A DNA stretch of 5,177 nucleotides, from the NCBI GenBank assembly GCA_013811765.1, contig JACCUO010000245.1:1-5177 (forward strand), written 5' to 3'. Under the pieces are notes generated by a model, which had not been told where the DNA came from, searched no databases, and saw nothing but the letters and a program-made list of their open reading frames with translations. Origin of the DNA: Thermoleophilaceae bacterium. GTDB lineage: Bacteria > Actinomycetota > Thermoleophilia > Solirubrobacterales > Thermoleophilaceae. The number at the start of each line of letters is the position of its first letter. Position 1 is the stretch's first letter. The position numbers and the translations under genes were made by a program. Positions 1 to 5,177 of the stretch are shown here, piece after piece.

Positions 1-1047
1 GCCTTCGTCTTCGTGCTCGCCGTCGCGGCGATCTACTTCGTGTTCCCGAAGCTGGTCGGCCTCGAGGACGCGGTCGCGCGCCTCGACAACGCCACCTGGT
101 ACTGGCTCGTGATCGCGGTGGGCTTCATGGTCGGGGCCTTCGCGGCCTACGTGGCACTCTTTCGGGGGATCCTCGGCGGGCGCGCCGACGACGAGGTACA
201 CCGCCGACTGGGGGTGAAGGCCTCGTACGAGATCACCATGGCCGGGCTCGCGGCGACGCGCCTCTTCTCAGCGGCGGGTGCAGGCGGCATCGTGCTCACC
301 TACTGGGCGCTGCGCAAGGCGGGGATGCCCCGGCGCCGTTCGGCGTGCCGGATGGTCGCCTTTCTCGTGCTCACCTACTCGGTCTATCTCGTCGCGCTTG
401 TCGTCTTCGGCGTGCTGCTGCGTACCGGTGTGCTGCAGGGAGACAACCCGGTCGGGGGCACGATCGTGCCGGCGGCGATCGCGGGCGTGGCGATCGCGGT
501 GCTCGGGCTGATGGCGCTGATCCCGGGCGACTTCGAGCGCCGCCTGCGGGAGTTCGCGAGGGGGTACCGCCGCGCGCGCTTTGCCGGGCGGATCGCGAGG
601 GGGCCGGCGACGCTCGCCACCGGGGTGCGGATCGCGATCGACTACCTGAGCCATCCCAGCCGCGGTGCGCTCGCCGTGGCCGGGGCCGTGGGCTTCTGGG
701 CGGCGAACATCGGGGTGCTGTGGGCGAGCTTCGAGGCCTTCGGGGGAAACGTCCCCTTCGCCGTCCTCGTACAGGGCTTCTTCGTGGGAATGGCTGCCAA
801 CCTGGTGCCCTCCCCGGCGGGCGGGGTGGGGTCGGTCGACGCGGGGATGATCGGCGCGTTCGTGCTGTTCGGCATTCCGAGCGGGGTGGTCCTCCCAGCA
901 GTGCTCGTCTACCGCGTGATCGCGTTCTGGCTGCCGATCCCGCCCGGACTGGTGGCCTACTTCCAGCTGCGCCGCACCGTGGCGCGATGGGAGCAGGAGC
1001 GCGGCGTCTATACTTCAGAAAGTAAAGTGACACCGGAGGCAACTTGA
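1..1047 (+). CDS. YbhN/UPF0104-family (LPG synthase TM-like, flippase-like) membrane protein, 5' truncated
   Basis: Integral membrane protein of the family that includes the membrane part of lysylphosphatidylglycerol synthase (MprF) and YbhN. Members are flippase-like or of unknown lipid/cell-envelope role, so no substrate can be named. The frame is open to base 1 with no stop. A GTG at 13 is possible, but the first visible residues already form a membrane helix, so the true start is probably outside the window. In-window length is 348 residues. Hydrophobic segments lie near residues 1-16, 33-54, 80-103, 115-137, 150-172, 222-245, 251-270 and 280-325. Family hallmarks are the ATRLFSAAGAGG stretch (residues 85-96) and the P-S-P-A-G-G-V-G-S-V-D-A-G motif (270-282), where Asp280 sits at a position usually held by Glu. 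The loop at about 177-215 is Arg-rich and probably cytoplasmic. There is no aminoacyl-transferase (MprF catalytic) domain. The stop overlaps the trxB start by 4 bases (TTGA), implying translational coupling. The family call is firm; the function is not. Confidence 0.9.
   Translation, partial: AFVFVLAVAAIYFVFPKLVGLEDAVARLDNATWYWLVIAVGFMVGAFAAYVALFRGILGGRADDEVHRRLGVKASYEITMAGLAATRLFSAAGAGGIVLTYWALRKAGMPRRRSACRMVAFLVLTYSVYLVALVVFGVLLRTGVLQGDNPVGGTIVPAAIAGVAIAVLGLMALIPGDFERRLREFARGYRRARFAGRIARGPATLATGVRIAIDYLSHPSRGALAVAGAVGFWAANIGVLWASFEAFGGNVPFAVLVQGFFVGMAANLVPSPAGGVGSVDAGMIGAFVLFGIPSGVVLPAVLVYRVIAFWLPIPPGLVAYFQLRRTVARWEQERGVYTSESKVTPEAT
1009..1014 (+). promoter_or_regulatory. Candidate internal -10 box (TATACT) for trxB
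   Basis: TATACT differs from the TATAAT consensus at one base. It lies in an unusually AT-rich patch (about 1009-1030) that encodes the last residues of the membrane protein. Transcription would start near 1021, giving a leader of about 23 bases that carries the GGAGG ribosome site of trxB. The -35 region, around 985-991, does not resemble TTGACA, so this would be a weak, activated or alternative-sigma promoter. Confidence 0.4.
1035..1039 (+). promoter_or_regulatory. Ribosome binding site of trxB
   Basis: GGAGG lies 4 bases before the TTG at 1044. It decides the start: the in-frame GTG at 1074 would leave almost no residues before the FAD-binding strand. It is the only clear Shine-Dalgarno in front of a gene in this window. 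Confidence 0.75.
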
Positions 1048-2048
1048 GCGAAGACGGCAGGAAGATCGAGAACGTGATCATCATCGGGAGCGGCCCGGCG
1101 GGGTACACCGCCGCGCTCTACACCTCCCGCGCCGACATCGAGCCGCTCGTGATCGAGGGCTTTCAGTGGGGAGGGCTACTCCAGCAGACCACCGACGTGG
1201 AGAACTACCCGGGCTACCCGGAGGGGGTCATGGGCCCGGCGATGATGCAGGAGTTCCGCGACCAGGCCGAGCGCTTCGGCACGCGGTTCGTGACCGATGA
1301 CGTCGACCGGGTGCAGCTATCGACGGACGGTGGCATCCACCGCGTCTACGTCAGGGACGACGAGTACCTTGCGCGGACGGTGATCCTCGCGATGGGCGCC
1401 GAGCCCAAGAAGCTCGGTGTGCCGGGCGAGGAGGAGCTCGCATCGCGCGGTGTCTCCTACTGCGCCACGTGTGACGCCGCGTTCTTCCGCGACAAGCAGA
1501 CGATCGTCGTCGGCGGCGGTGACACGGCGATGGAGGACGCCACCTTCCTCGCCAAGTTCGCCAAAGACGTCAAGATCGTGCACCGTCGTGAGGAGTTCCG
1601 CGCCTCGGCGATCATGATCGAACGCGCACGGGGCGCGGACAACATCGAGCTTCTCACCCCGTACACGATCGCCGGCTTCGAGCCCGGCGATAACGGCTCG
1701 CTCTCCCAGGTCGTGCTCAGCGACACCAGCGGTGGCGAGGACCGCACGCTCGCGGTCGACGGAGCCTTCATCGCCGTGGGCCACCGACCCAACTCCGACA
1801 TCATCGAGGGCCAGGTTGACGCCGATGAGAACGGCTACGTGGAGGTGGAGGGCCGCTCGACCCGCACGAACCTGGCGGGCGTCTTCGCGGCGGGCGACCT
1901 GGTGGACCACACCTACCGCCAGGCGGTCACGGCGGCCGGCTCGGGCTGCGCCGCCGCGTTGGACGCCGAGGCCTATCTGCGCGACACGCCCCCCGACCCC
2001 GAGGCCCACTGGTCAAGCGATCCGGAGAAGGTGGAGGCCGGCGAGTAG
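1044..2048 (+). CDS. trxB: Thioredoxin reductase (NADPH, FAD-dependent)
   Basis: Cytosolic low-molecular-weight flavoenzyme that passes electrons from NADPH through FAD and a redox-active disulfide to thioredoxin. The 334 residues match the family's usual 310-340. The FAD-binding GSGPAG is at residues 15-20, after the strand VIIIG. The active-site CATC is Cys140-Cys143. The NADPH-binding motif GGGDTA is at 157-162, followed by HRREEFR at 180-186, whose Arg181, Arg182 and Arg186 are the usual ligands of the NADPH 2'-phosphate. The second FAD motif, GVFAAGD, ends at Asp285, with YRQAVTAAGSG following. The residue after CATCD is Ala145, where many enzymes have Gly. The C terminus is an acidic tail of about 20 residues. 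TTG start overlaps the upstream stop and has a GGAGG site. No thioredoxin gene is adjacent in the window, so its partner must be encoded elsewhere. Confidence 0.96.
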   Translation: MSEDGRKIENVIIIGSGPAGYTAALYTSRADIEPLVIEGFQWGGLLQQTTDVENYPGYPEGVMGPAMMQEFRDQAERFGTRFVTDDVDRVQLSTDGGIHRVYVRDDEYLARTVILAMGAEPKKLGVPGEEELASRGVSYCATCDAAFFRDKQTIVVGGGDTAMEDATFLAKFAKDVKIVHRREEFRASAIMIERARGADNIELLTPYTIAGFEPGDNGSLSQVVLSDTSGGEDRTLAVDGAFIAVGHRPNSDIIEGQVDADENGYVEVEGRSTRTNLAGVFAAGDLVDHTYRQAVTAAGSGCAAALDAEAYLRDTPPDPEAHWSSDPEKVEAGE

Positions 2049-2051
2049 CGT
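2046..2051 (+). promoter_or_regulatory. Candidate -10 box (TAGCGT) for leaderless transcription of the RhtA-like gene
   Basis: TAGCGT fits TANNNT and its first three bases are the trxB stop codon. Exactly 6 bases separate it from the GTG at 2058, so a standard -10 to +1 distance puts the transcript start on the G of the start codon. No Shine-Dalgarno lies at a normal distance. The stop codon supplies the TA by necessity, which weakens the signal. Confidence 0.35.
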
Positions 2052-2057
2052 CGGCCC

Positions 2058-2927
2058 GTGAGCGAGCCCCGCGCCCCGGTCGCGGTGCCGCCGACCGCTC
2101 TCGTGTTGGGGGCGGTGCTATCGGTGCAGGTGGGGGCCTCGCTGGCCAAGGGTCTCTTCGAGGACGTCGGCCCGGGCGGCACCGTGTTCCTGCGGGTCGC
2201 GCTCGCCGCCCTGCTCCTCTCCGCGATCTGGCGCCCGCGCGTTCGCGACCGCACGCGCCGGGAGTGGATGCTCGTCGCGGCGTTCGGAGTCTCGCTTGCG
2301 GGAATGAACTTCGCGTTCTACTCCGCGATCGACCTGATTCCGCTCGGAGTGGCGGTCACGCTCGAGTTCGTAGGGCCGCTGGGGGTCGCGGTCGCGCTCT
2401 CGCGGCGCGCGATCGACCTTCTGTGGGTCGCGCTCGCCGGTGCCGGGATCCTGCTGCTGGCGGACCTGGGCGGTGGCGGGACGGATCCCGGGGGCATGGC
2501 CCTCGCCTTCCTCGCCGGGGCCTTCTGGGCGGCATACATCCTGCTCGGCGTACGCGTGGGGCAGAGGTTCCCCGGCGGCGGTGGCCTCGCGATAGCGCTC
2601 GTCCTCGCGAGCTTCTGCCTCGCGCCCTTCGGGGTCGCTCAGGGTGGGTCGGAGCTGCTCGACCCCAGGGTGCTCGGATTGGGCCTAGTGGTGGCGATGC
2701 TCGCCTCGGCGATTCCCTACTCGCTCGAGCTAGAGGCCCTGCGGCGCCTGCCCGCCCGTGTCTTCGGGGTCCTCATGAGCCTCGAGCCCGCGATGGCCGC
2801 GCTGGCGGGCTTCGTCGTGCTCGCGGAGGTCCTGGACGCGCGCGAGCTCGCCGGGATCGGGTTCGTCGTGGCCGCCAGCGCCGGGGCTGCGCGGGCGTCG
2901 GTGGCCGCGCCCCCTCCCAGGGACTGA
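2058..2927 (+). CDS. rhtA: EamA-family transporter, RhtA-like (threonine/homoserine exporter type)
   Basis: Inner-membrane transporter of the drug/metabolite superfamily with two EamA repeats and about ten hydrophobic helices in 289 residues; E. coli RhtA is about the same length. RhtA-specific stretches recur along the protein: GASLAKGLF (residues 26-34), GVSLAGMNFAFY (77-88), IPLGVAVTLEF-GPL (94-108), and in repeat two AIPYSLELEAL (218-228), RLPARVFG (230-237) and LMSLEPAMAAL (239-249). In E. coli this protein exports threonine and homoserine; by inference it exports amino acids or similar metabolites here, but substrate cannot be read from sequence. The GTG start follows the trxB stop by 9 bases and has no Shine-Dalgarno, so translation may depend on reinitiation or a leaderless transcript. 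The short N-terminal lead (residues 1-12, Pro-rich) precedes helix one. The C terminus ends right after the last helix. It converges with the PHP gene downstream. Confidence 0.92.
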   Translation: MSEPRAPVAVPPTALVLGAVLSVQVGASLAKGLFEDVGPGGTVFLRVALAALLLSAIWRPRVRDRTRREWMLVAAFGVSLAGMNFAFYSAIDLIPLGVAVTLEFVGPLGVAVALSRRAIDLLWVALAGAGILLLADLGGGGTDPGGMALAFLAGAFWAAYILLGVRVGQRFPGGGGLAIALVLASFCLAPFGVAQGGSELLDPRVLGLGLVVAMLASAIPYSLELEALRRLPARVFGVLMSLEPAMAALAGFVVLAEVLDARELAGIGFVVAASAGAARASVAAPPPRD

Positions 2928-2933
2928 GGTCCC
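2920..2933. terminator. Small hairpin at the convergent junction, possible bidirectional terminator
   Basis: GGGAC (2920-2924), loop TGAG (2925-2928), GTCCC (2929-2933) is a perfect 5-bp stem with a 4-base loop. It includes the stop codon of the transporter and sits 15 bases from the stop of the minus-strand PHP gene, so it would form in both transcripts. No T-run follows on either strand, so it is not a classical intrinsic terminator. The rest of the 21-base gap is G/C-rich and holds nothing else visible. Confidence 0.3.
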
Positions 2934-2948
2934 AGCCGGCGGGCGGGC

Positions 2949-4010
2949 TCAGCGCAGGTAGATCGGGTTGGAGAGAATCCAGGTGCGCTTTCGGCCGTGG
3001 GTCTCGAGATGCGCCTCGACGCGGTAGACGCCTGCGGCGGCCACCCGGTGGTTCAACCGTGCGCCGTCGGTACGGGCCACCTCTCGGCCATCACAGAGCA
3101 GCCGGGCCGCCGCGGGCCGCGGCAGCGCCGCGTGAAGGTCCCAGGGGCCGGCGCTCGCCGCATCCTCGCCTCCCATCGGTAGCGCGCCGCCCCCGCGGGC
3201 GGCCCAGAAGCGAAACCCGCGCGCAGGAGCCACGGAGTGCGCCGCGATGTAGCAACGCCCCGCGCGCAGCGCGCCGTAGACCAGCCGGCGGTCGTGCTCG
3301 AGATCTCCGGTCAGCGCCCCGTCGGTGAGCAGGTGCGTGCGCAGCTGGCGGAAGGAGCGCTCGTACCCCATCAGGCGTATCACTCGCCCGCCGATCCGCA
3401 GGCCGAACTGGTGCGCATCGAGGCCACCGATGCCGACCACCCGGCGCCGGGCGCCGAGGCGGTCCCACTCGTCGAGGTTTCGCTGCGGCGGGTGGGTCAC
3501 GTAGCGCTCTGGGCGCACGATGAAGCGCAGCGCGGCACGGAGGCTCGGCACGGCCTGGCCGTTATCGCTCAGGAAGCTCCAGACCTCGATCCCGTCCACG
3601 CAGTCGAGGTCCTCCCACCTCATCGACACGCCCAGCGTCCGGAACCGCCCGAAGTGCTCGGAGGCCTCCGAGAACGGGTGGGCGGCGACGCCGAATCCGC
3701 CGGCGTCGCGAACCGCCTGGGCGATCTGTGCCGGACTCAGGCCCTTGTGGCGGATCTCCTGCGGGGTATCGAAGGCGAGCATGTGGTTGCGGTTGGGGGG
3801 CGAGACCTCGTGGCCTGCGAGCACCAGCACGGACCCGTGCCGGCCTTCCTCGCCCCGGCGGCGGGCCGCGAGCGTGTCGTGGTCGGTCAGAAGCACCACG
3901 TCGGCGCCTGCCCGTTCGGCCGCCCGCGCGATCTCCGGCACGGTGCCGGTGCCGTCGGAGTGGGTCGAGTGCAGGTGAACGACGCACGAGAGGTCGTGTA
4001 GCTCAGCCAC
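2949..4010 (-). CDS. PHP-domain metallohydrolase, CehA/McbA-like
   Basis: Probably cytosolic metal-dependent hydrolase or phosphoesterase of 353 residues. The N-terminal PHP (polymerase and histidinol phosphatase) domain shows its metal-ligand motifs in order: HLHSTHSDG (His12, His14, Asp19), TDHDT (Asp43-Thr46), GHEVS (Glu68), NHML (His76), AAHPF (His111) and GGLDAH (Asp198, His200). From about residue 240 there is a beta-rich C-terminal domain ending in YRVEAHLE and SNPIYLR, the arrangement of CehA/McbA proteins; namesakes hydrolyse carbamate esters such as carbaryl and carbofuran, and most relatives have unknown substrates. The reading frame is open to 4121, but that start would overlap the divergent MBL-fold gene and encode an Arg/Gly-rich, low-complexity lead. 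The GTG at 4010 starts just before the HxH strand and is chosen. A GGGAG lies 14 bases upstream, too far for a good ribosome site. No signal peptide is seen. Substrate unknown. Confidence 0.88.
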   Translation of the reverse strand: MAELHDLSCVVHLHSTHSDGTGTVPEIARAAERAGADVVLLTDHDTLAARRRGEEGRHGSVLVLAGHEVSPPNRNHMLAFDTPQEIRHKGLSPAQIAQAVRDAGGFGVAAHPFSEASEHFGRFRTLGVSMRWEDLDCVDGIEVWSFLSDNGQAVPSLRAALRFIVRPERYVTHPPQRNLDEWDRLGARRRVVGIGGLDAHQFGLRIGGRVIRLMGYERSFRQLRTHLLTDGALTGDLEHDRRLVYGALRAGRCYIAAHSVAPARGFRFWAARGGGALPMGGEDAASAGPWDLHAALPRPAAARLLCDGREVARTDGARLNHRVAAAGVYRVEAHLETHGRKRTWILSNPIYLR

Positions 4011-4017
4011 GCGATCG

Positions 4018-4023
4018 AGCGTA
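4018..4023 (-). promoter_or_regulatory. Candidate -10 box (TACGCT, minus strand) for the PHP gene
   Basis: Read on the minus strand, TACGCT fits TANNNT and lies 7 bases before the GTG at 4010, placing the transcript start on or one base before the start codon. The -35 region for a 17-base spacer (4041-4046) does not match TTGACA. An 11-base inverted repeat, GAGC-GTA-GCTC (4017-4027), overlaps the box and could be chance or a small operator. Confidence 0.4.
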
Positions 4024-4036
4024 GCTCCCGCGGCAG

Positions 4037-4042
4037 TACCCT
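4037..4042 (+). promoter_or_regulatory. Candidate -10 box (TACCCT) for leaderless transcription of the MBL-fold gene
   Basis: TACCCT fits TANNNT and ends 6 bases before the ATG at 4049, so the standard spacing puts +1 on the A of the start codon. There is no Shine-Dalgarno between 4021 and 4048. The -35 position for a 17-base spacer (4014-4019) has no TTGACA likeness and overlaps the -10 box proposed for the opposite gene. Confidence 0.4.
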
Positions 4043-4048
4043 TCCGCC

Positions 4049-5158
4049 ATGGCAGCCGAGGAGAGCGTCGAGACCCTGGGGCTGCGCCCCTTCCACGAGT
4101 TCGACGAGGCCAATGCCACATGGCCGCGGGCGGAGAAGCTCGAGGCGATCCGCGGTGCGGCGGACGACTTCCGGCGCCGCTTCAAGGAGCAGGGGCAGGT
4201 GAGCGCGGTCCGCACGGTCGACCTCGTGAGCGCCGGCTACCCGACCCGCTACGCCTTCGGGGGCGCGGCCAGGGGCGGAGTCAACCCCTACATCAACATC
4301 CTCAACCGCCTCGTCGTGGTCCAGTTCCGCGACTTCGAGGGCAAGCTCCGGACGCTTTGCTGGGAGCCCACCGTGCCCGCCGGATCGAGCGAGGCCCCTT
4401 TCTACGCCCAGCTGATCGAGCGCTATGGCGAGTGGTTTGCGCAGAATGTGCTCGCCACCGAGTACCGCACCCTCCAGGAGGCCCTCGGTGACTGCGGGCT
4501 CACTGCGGCCGACGTCGACTACGTGTCCTTCGACCACCTGCACGTCCAGGACATGCGCATTCTGATGGGCACCACCCGGCCGGTGAACGGGGAGCACCAG
4601 TCGCGCAGCCCGGTCTTTCCGAACGCGCAGTTCCTCTGCCAGCGCAAGGAGGTCGACACGCTGCGCTCCCCCCACCCGATGCAGTGGGCGTGGTACGTGC
4701 CGGGCGGCATGGACCACGTGATCGAGGACAACCTCGTGCTGCTCGACGGCGATGTGGAGCTCGGCGTGGGGGTGGCACTCGCGTGGACCCCCGGGCACAC
4801 CGACGGCAACCAGTCCCTCGTGCTCAACACACCCGACGGCGTCTGGGTGTCTTCCGAGAACGGGGTGGCCGCCGACAACTGGCACCCGCATCTGTCCAAG
4901 ATCCCCGGGGTGCGCAAGGAGGCCGAGTTCATGGGCCGCGAGGTGATCCTCAACTCGAACACCCTGGAGGACTCCATCGACCAGTACGACTCGATGGTCA
5001 AGGAGAAGTCGCTGGCCGATCCCAACCGGGCCGATCCGCGCTGGATGAACATACTTCCCTCCTCAGAGCTCTCGGCCTGGAAGCGGCACTGGCCGATCGT
5101 GCCGAGCTTCACCTGCGGGGGGATGGACTACGGGACGGTCGAGCGCGTTAACCCCTGA
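4049..5158 (+). CDS. Metallo-beta-lactamase-fold protein, AHL-lactonase-like with degenerate metal motif
   Basis: A 369-residue protein whose central and C-terminal parts follow the MBL-fold hydrolase plan closest to N-acyl-homoserine lactonases. The stretch DHLHVQD (162-168) occupies the place of HxHxDH: His163 and His165 are kept, but the Asp-His pair is Gln167-Asp168. FPNAQFLCQRKEVD and the later LLDGDVELGVGV resemble the lactonase region before TPGHTDG (247-253), which keeps His250. The bridging-Asp position (usually Gly-Asp) reads SSENG (268-272), and the last His position appears to read LPSSEL (336-341). Nearby WHPH (His279, His281) might supply replacement ligands. The first 155 residues are longer than in compact lactonases and I recognise no separate domain there. 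No signal peptide, so probably cytosolic. The ATG at 4049 has no ribosome site. Function is uncertain: an altered hydrolase or a non-catalytic relative. Divergent from the PHP hydrolase. Confidence 0.85.
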   Translation: MAAEESVETLGLRPFHEFDEANATWPRAEKLEAIRGAADDFRRRFKEQGQVSAVRTVDLVSAGYPTRYAFGGAARGGVNPYINILNRLVVVQFRDFEGKLRTLCWEPTVPAGSSEAPFYAQLIERYGEWFAQNVLATEYRTLQEALGDCGLTAADVDYVSFDHLHVQDMRILMGTTRPVNGEHQSRSPVFPNAQFLCQRKEVDTLRSPHPMQWAWYVPGGMDHVIEDNLVLLDGDVELGVGVALAWTPGHTDGNQSLVLNTPDGVWVSSENGVAADNWHPHLSKIPGVRKEAEFMGREVILNSNTLEDSIDQYDSMVKEKSLADPNRADPRWMNILPSSELSAWKRHWPIVPSFTCGGMDYGTVERVNP

Positions 5159-5177
5159 CCTGTGCTGCGGGACCCGC
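5159..5177. other. Short tail after the MBL-fold gene, nothing assignable
   Basis: Only 19 bases remain. GCGG-GAC-CCGC (5167-5177) could be the tip of a hairpin or terminator, but the window ends there, so nothing can be concluded. Confidence 0.3.

Noticed and set aside
475..497. Two GCGATCGC octamers 15 bases apart, like the cyanobacterial HIP1 repeat
   Set aside because: Both are in-frame Ala-Ile-Ala codons (GCG ATC GCG) in a genome that favours these codons; no wider clustering is seen.
13..1047. GTG at 13 as the true start of the membrane protein
   Set aside because: The frame is open to base 1 with hydrophobic residues before the GTG, and no ribosome site can be judged so near the edge; a truncated gene is more likely.
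1317..2009. 230-codon minus-strand open frame opposite trxB
   Set aside because: trxB motifs on the plus strand are unambiguous; the antisense frame has no recognisable domain or promoter.
2264..3328. 354-codon plus-strand frame running through the exporter end and the PHP gene
   Set aside because: Arg/Gly/Pro/Ala-rich out-of-frame translation that crosses the convergent junction; no protein-like features.
3237..4001. 254-codon plus-strand open frame opposite the PHP gene
   Set aside because: It mirrors the codons of a gene with clear PHP motifs, shows no recognisable domain, and long antisense frames are expected when third positions are nearly all G/C.
4011..4121. Upstream extension of the PHP gene to an ATG at 4121
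   Set aside because: It would overlap the MBL-fold gene by 73 bases and add 37 low-complexity Arg/Gly-rich residues with no family counterpart. The GTG at 4010 fits the start of the PHP domain.
3887..4891. 334-codon minus-strand open frame across the MBL-fold gene and into the PHP gene
   Set aside because: Antisense shadow: it overlaps two real genes on opposite strands, has no motif, and its His/Val/Glu-rich composition is typical of a reverse-complemented GC-rich gene.
1..5177. A new multi-gene defence, secretion or mobile system
   Set aside because: All five genes fall in known housekeeping or metabolic families, with no nuclease, toxin, integrase, repeats or composition jump to support such a system.

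Overview
The window is compact and very GC-rich (roughly 70% by eye, with G or C in most third codon positions). Start codons are mixed (GTG, TTG, ATG), intergenic gaps are tiny, and several genes have no Shine-Dalgarno sequence. This suggests a high-GC bacterium, most likely an actinobacterium. The layout and protein styles recall the Thermoleophilia/Solirubrobacterales, but that placement is from recall and not tested. I see no RNA gene, mobile element, CRISPR array or long repeat, and no gap over 300 bases lacks a gene.

Left half (1-2927, + strand): three genes run head to tail. The first, cut by the window edge, is a multi-pass membrane protein of the YbhN/UPF0104 (lysylphosphatidylglycerol synthase transmembrane, flippase-like) family. 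Its stop codon overlaps the TTG start of trxB (thioredoxin reductase) by 4 bases. After 9 bases comes a RhtA-type EamA transporter, probably an amino-acid or metabolite exporter. They are probably co-transcribed, but trxB has a TATACT box inside the end of the upstream gene and the transporter has a TANNNT box across the trxB stop codon, so internal promoters are likely.

Right half (2949-5158): a minus-strand PHP-domain phosphoesterase/hydrolase of the CehA/McbA type converges on the transporter, with a small hairpin at the junction. A 38-base divergent gap separates it from a plus-strand metallo-beta-lactamase-fold protein that resembles N-acyl-homoserine lactonases but has a degenerate metal site.

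The most interesting signals are: (a) three genes (transporter, PHP, MBL-fold) each have a TANNNT -10-like box 6-7 bases before the start codon and no Shine-Dalgarno, the layout expected for leaderless transcripts, with two of them back to back in the 38-base gap; and (b) the altered metal-ligand set of the MBL-fold protein. I do not see a clear new multi-gene system. The pairing of the two hydrolases is suggestive only by position.
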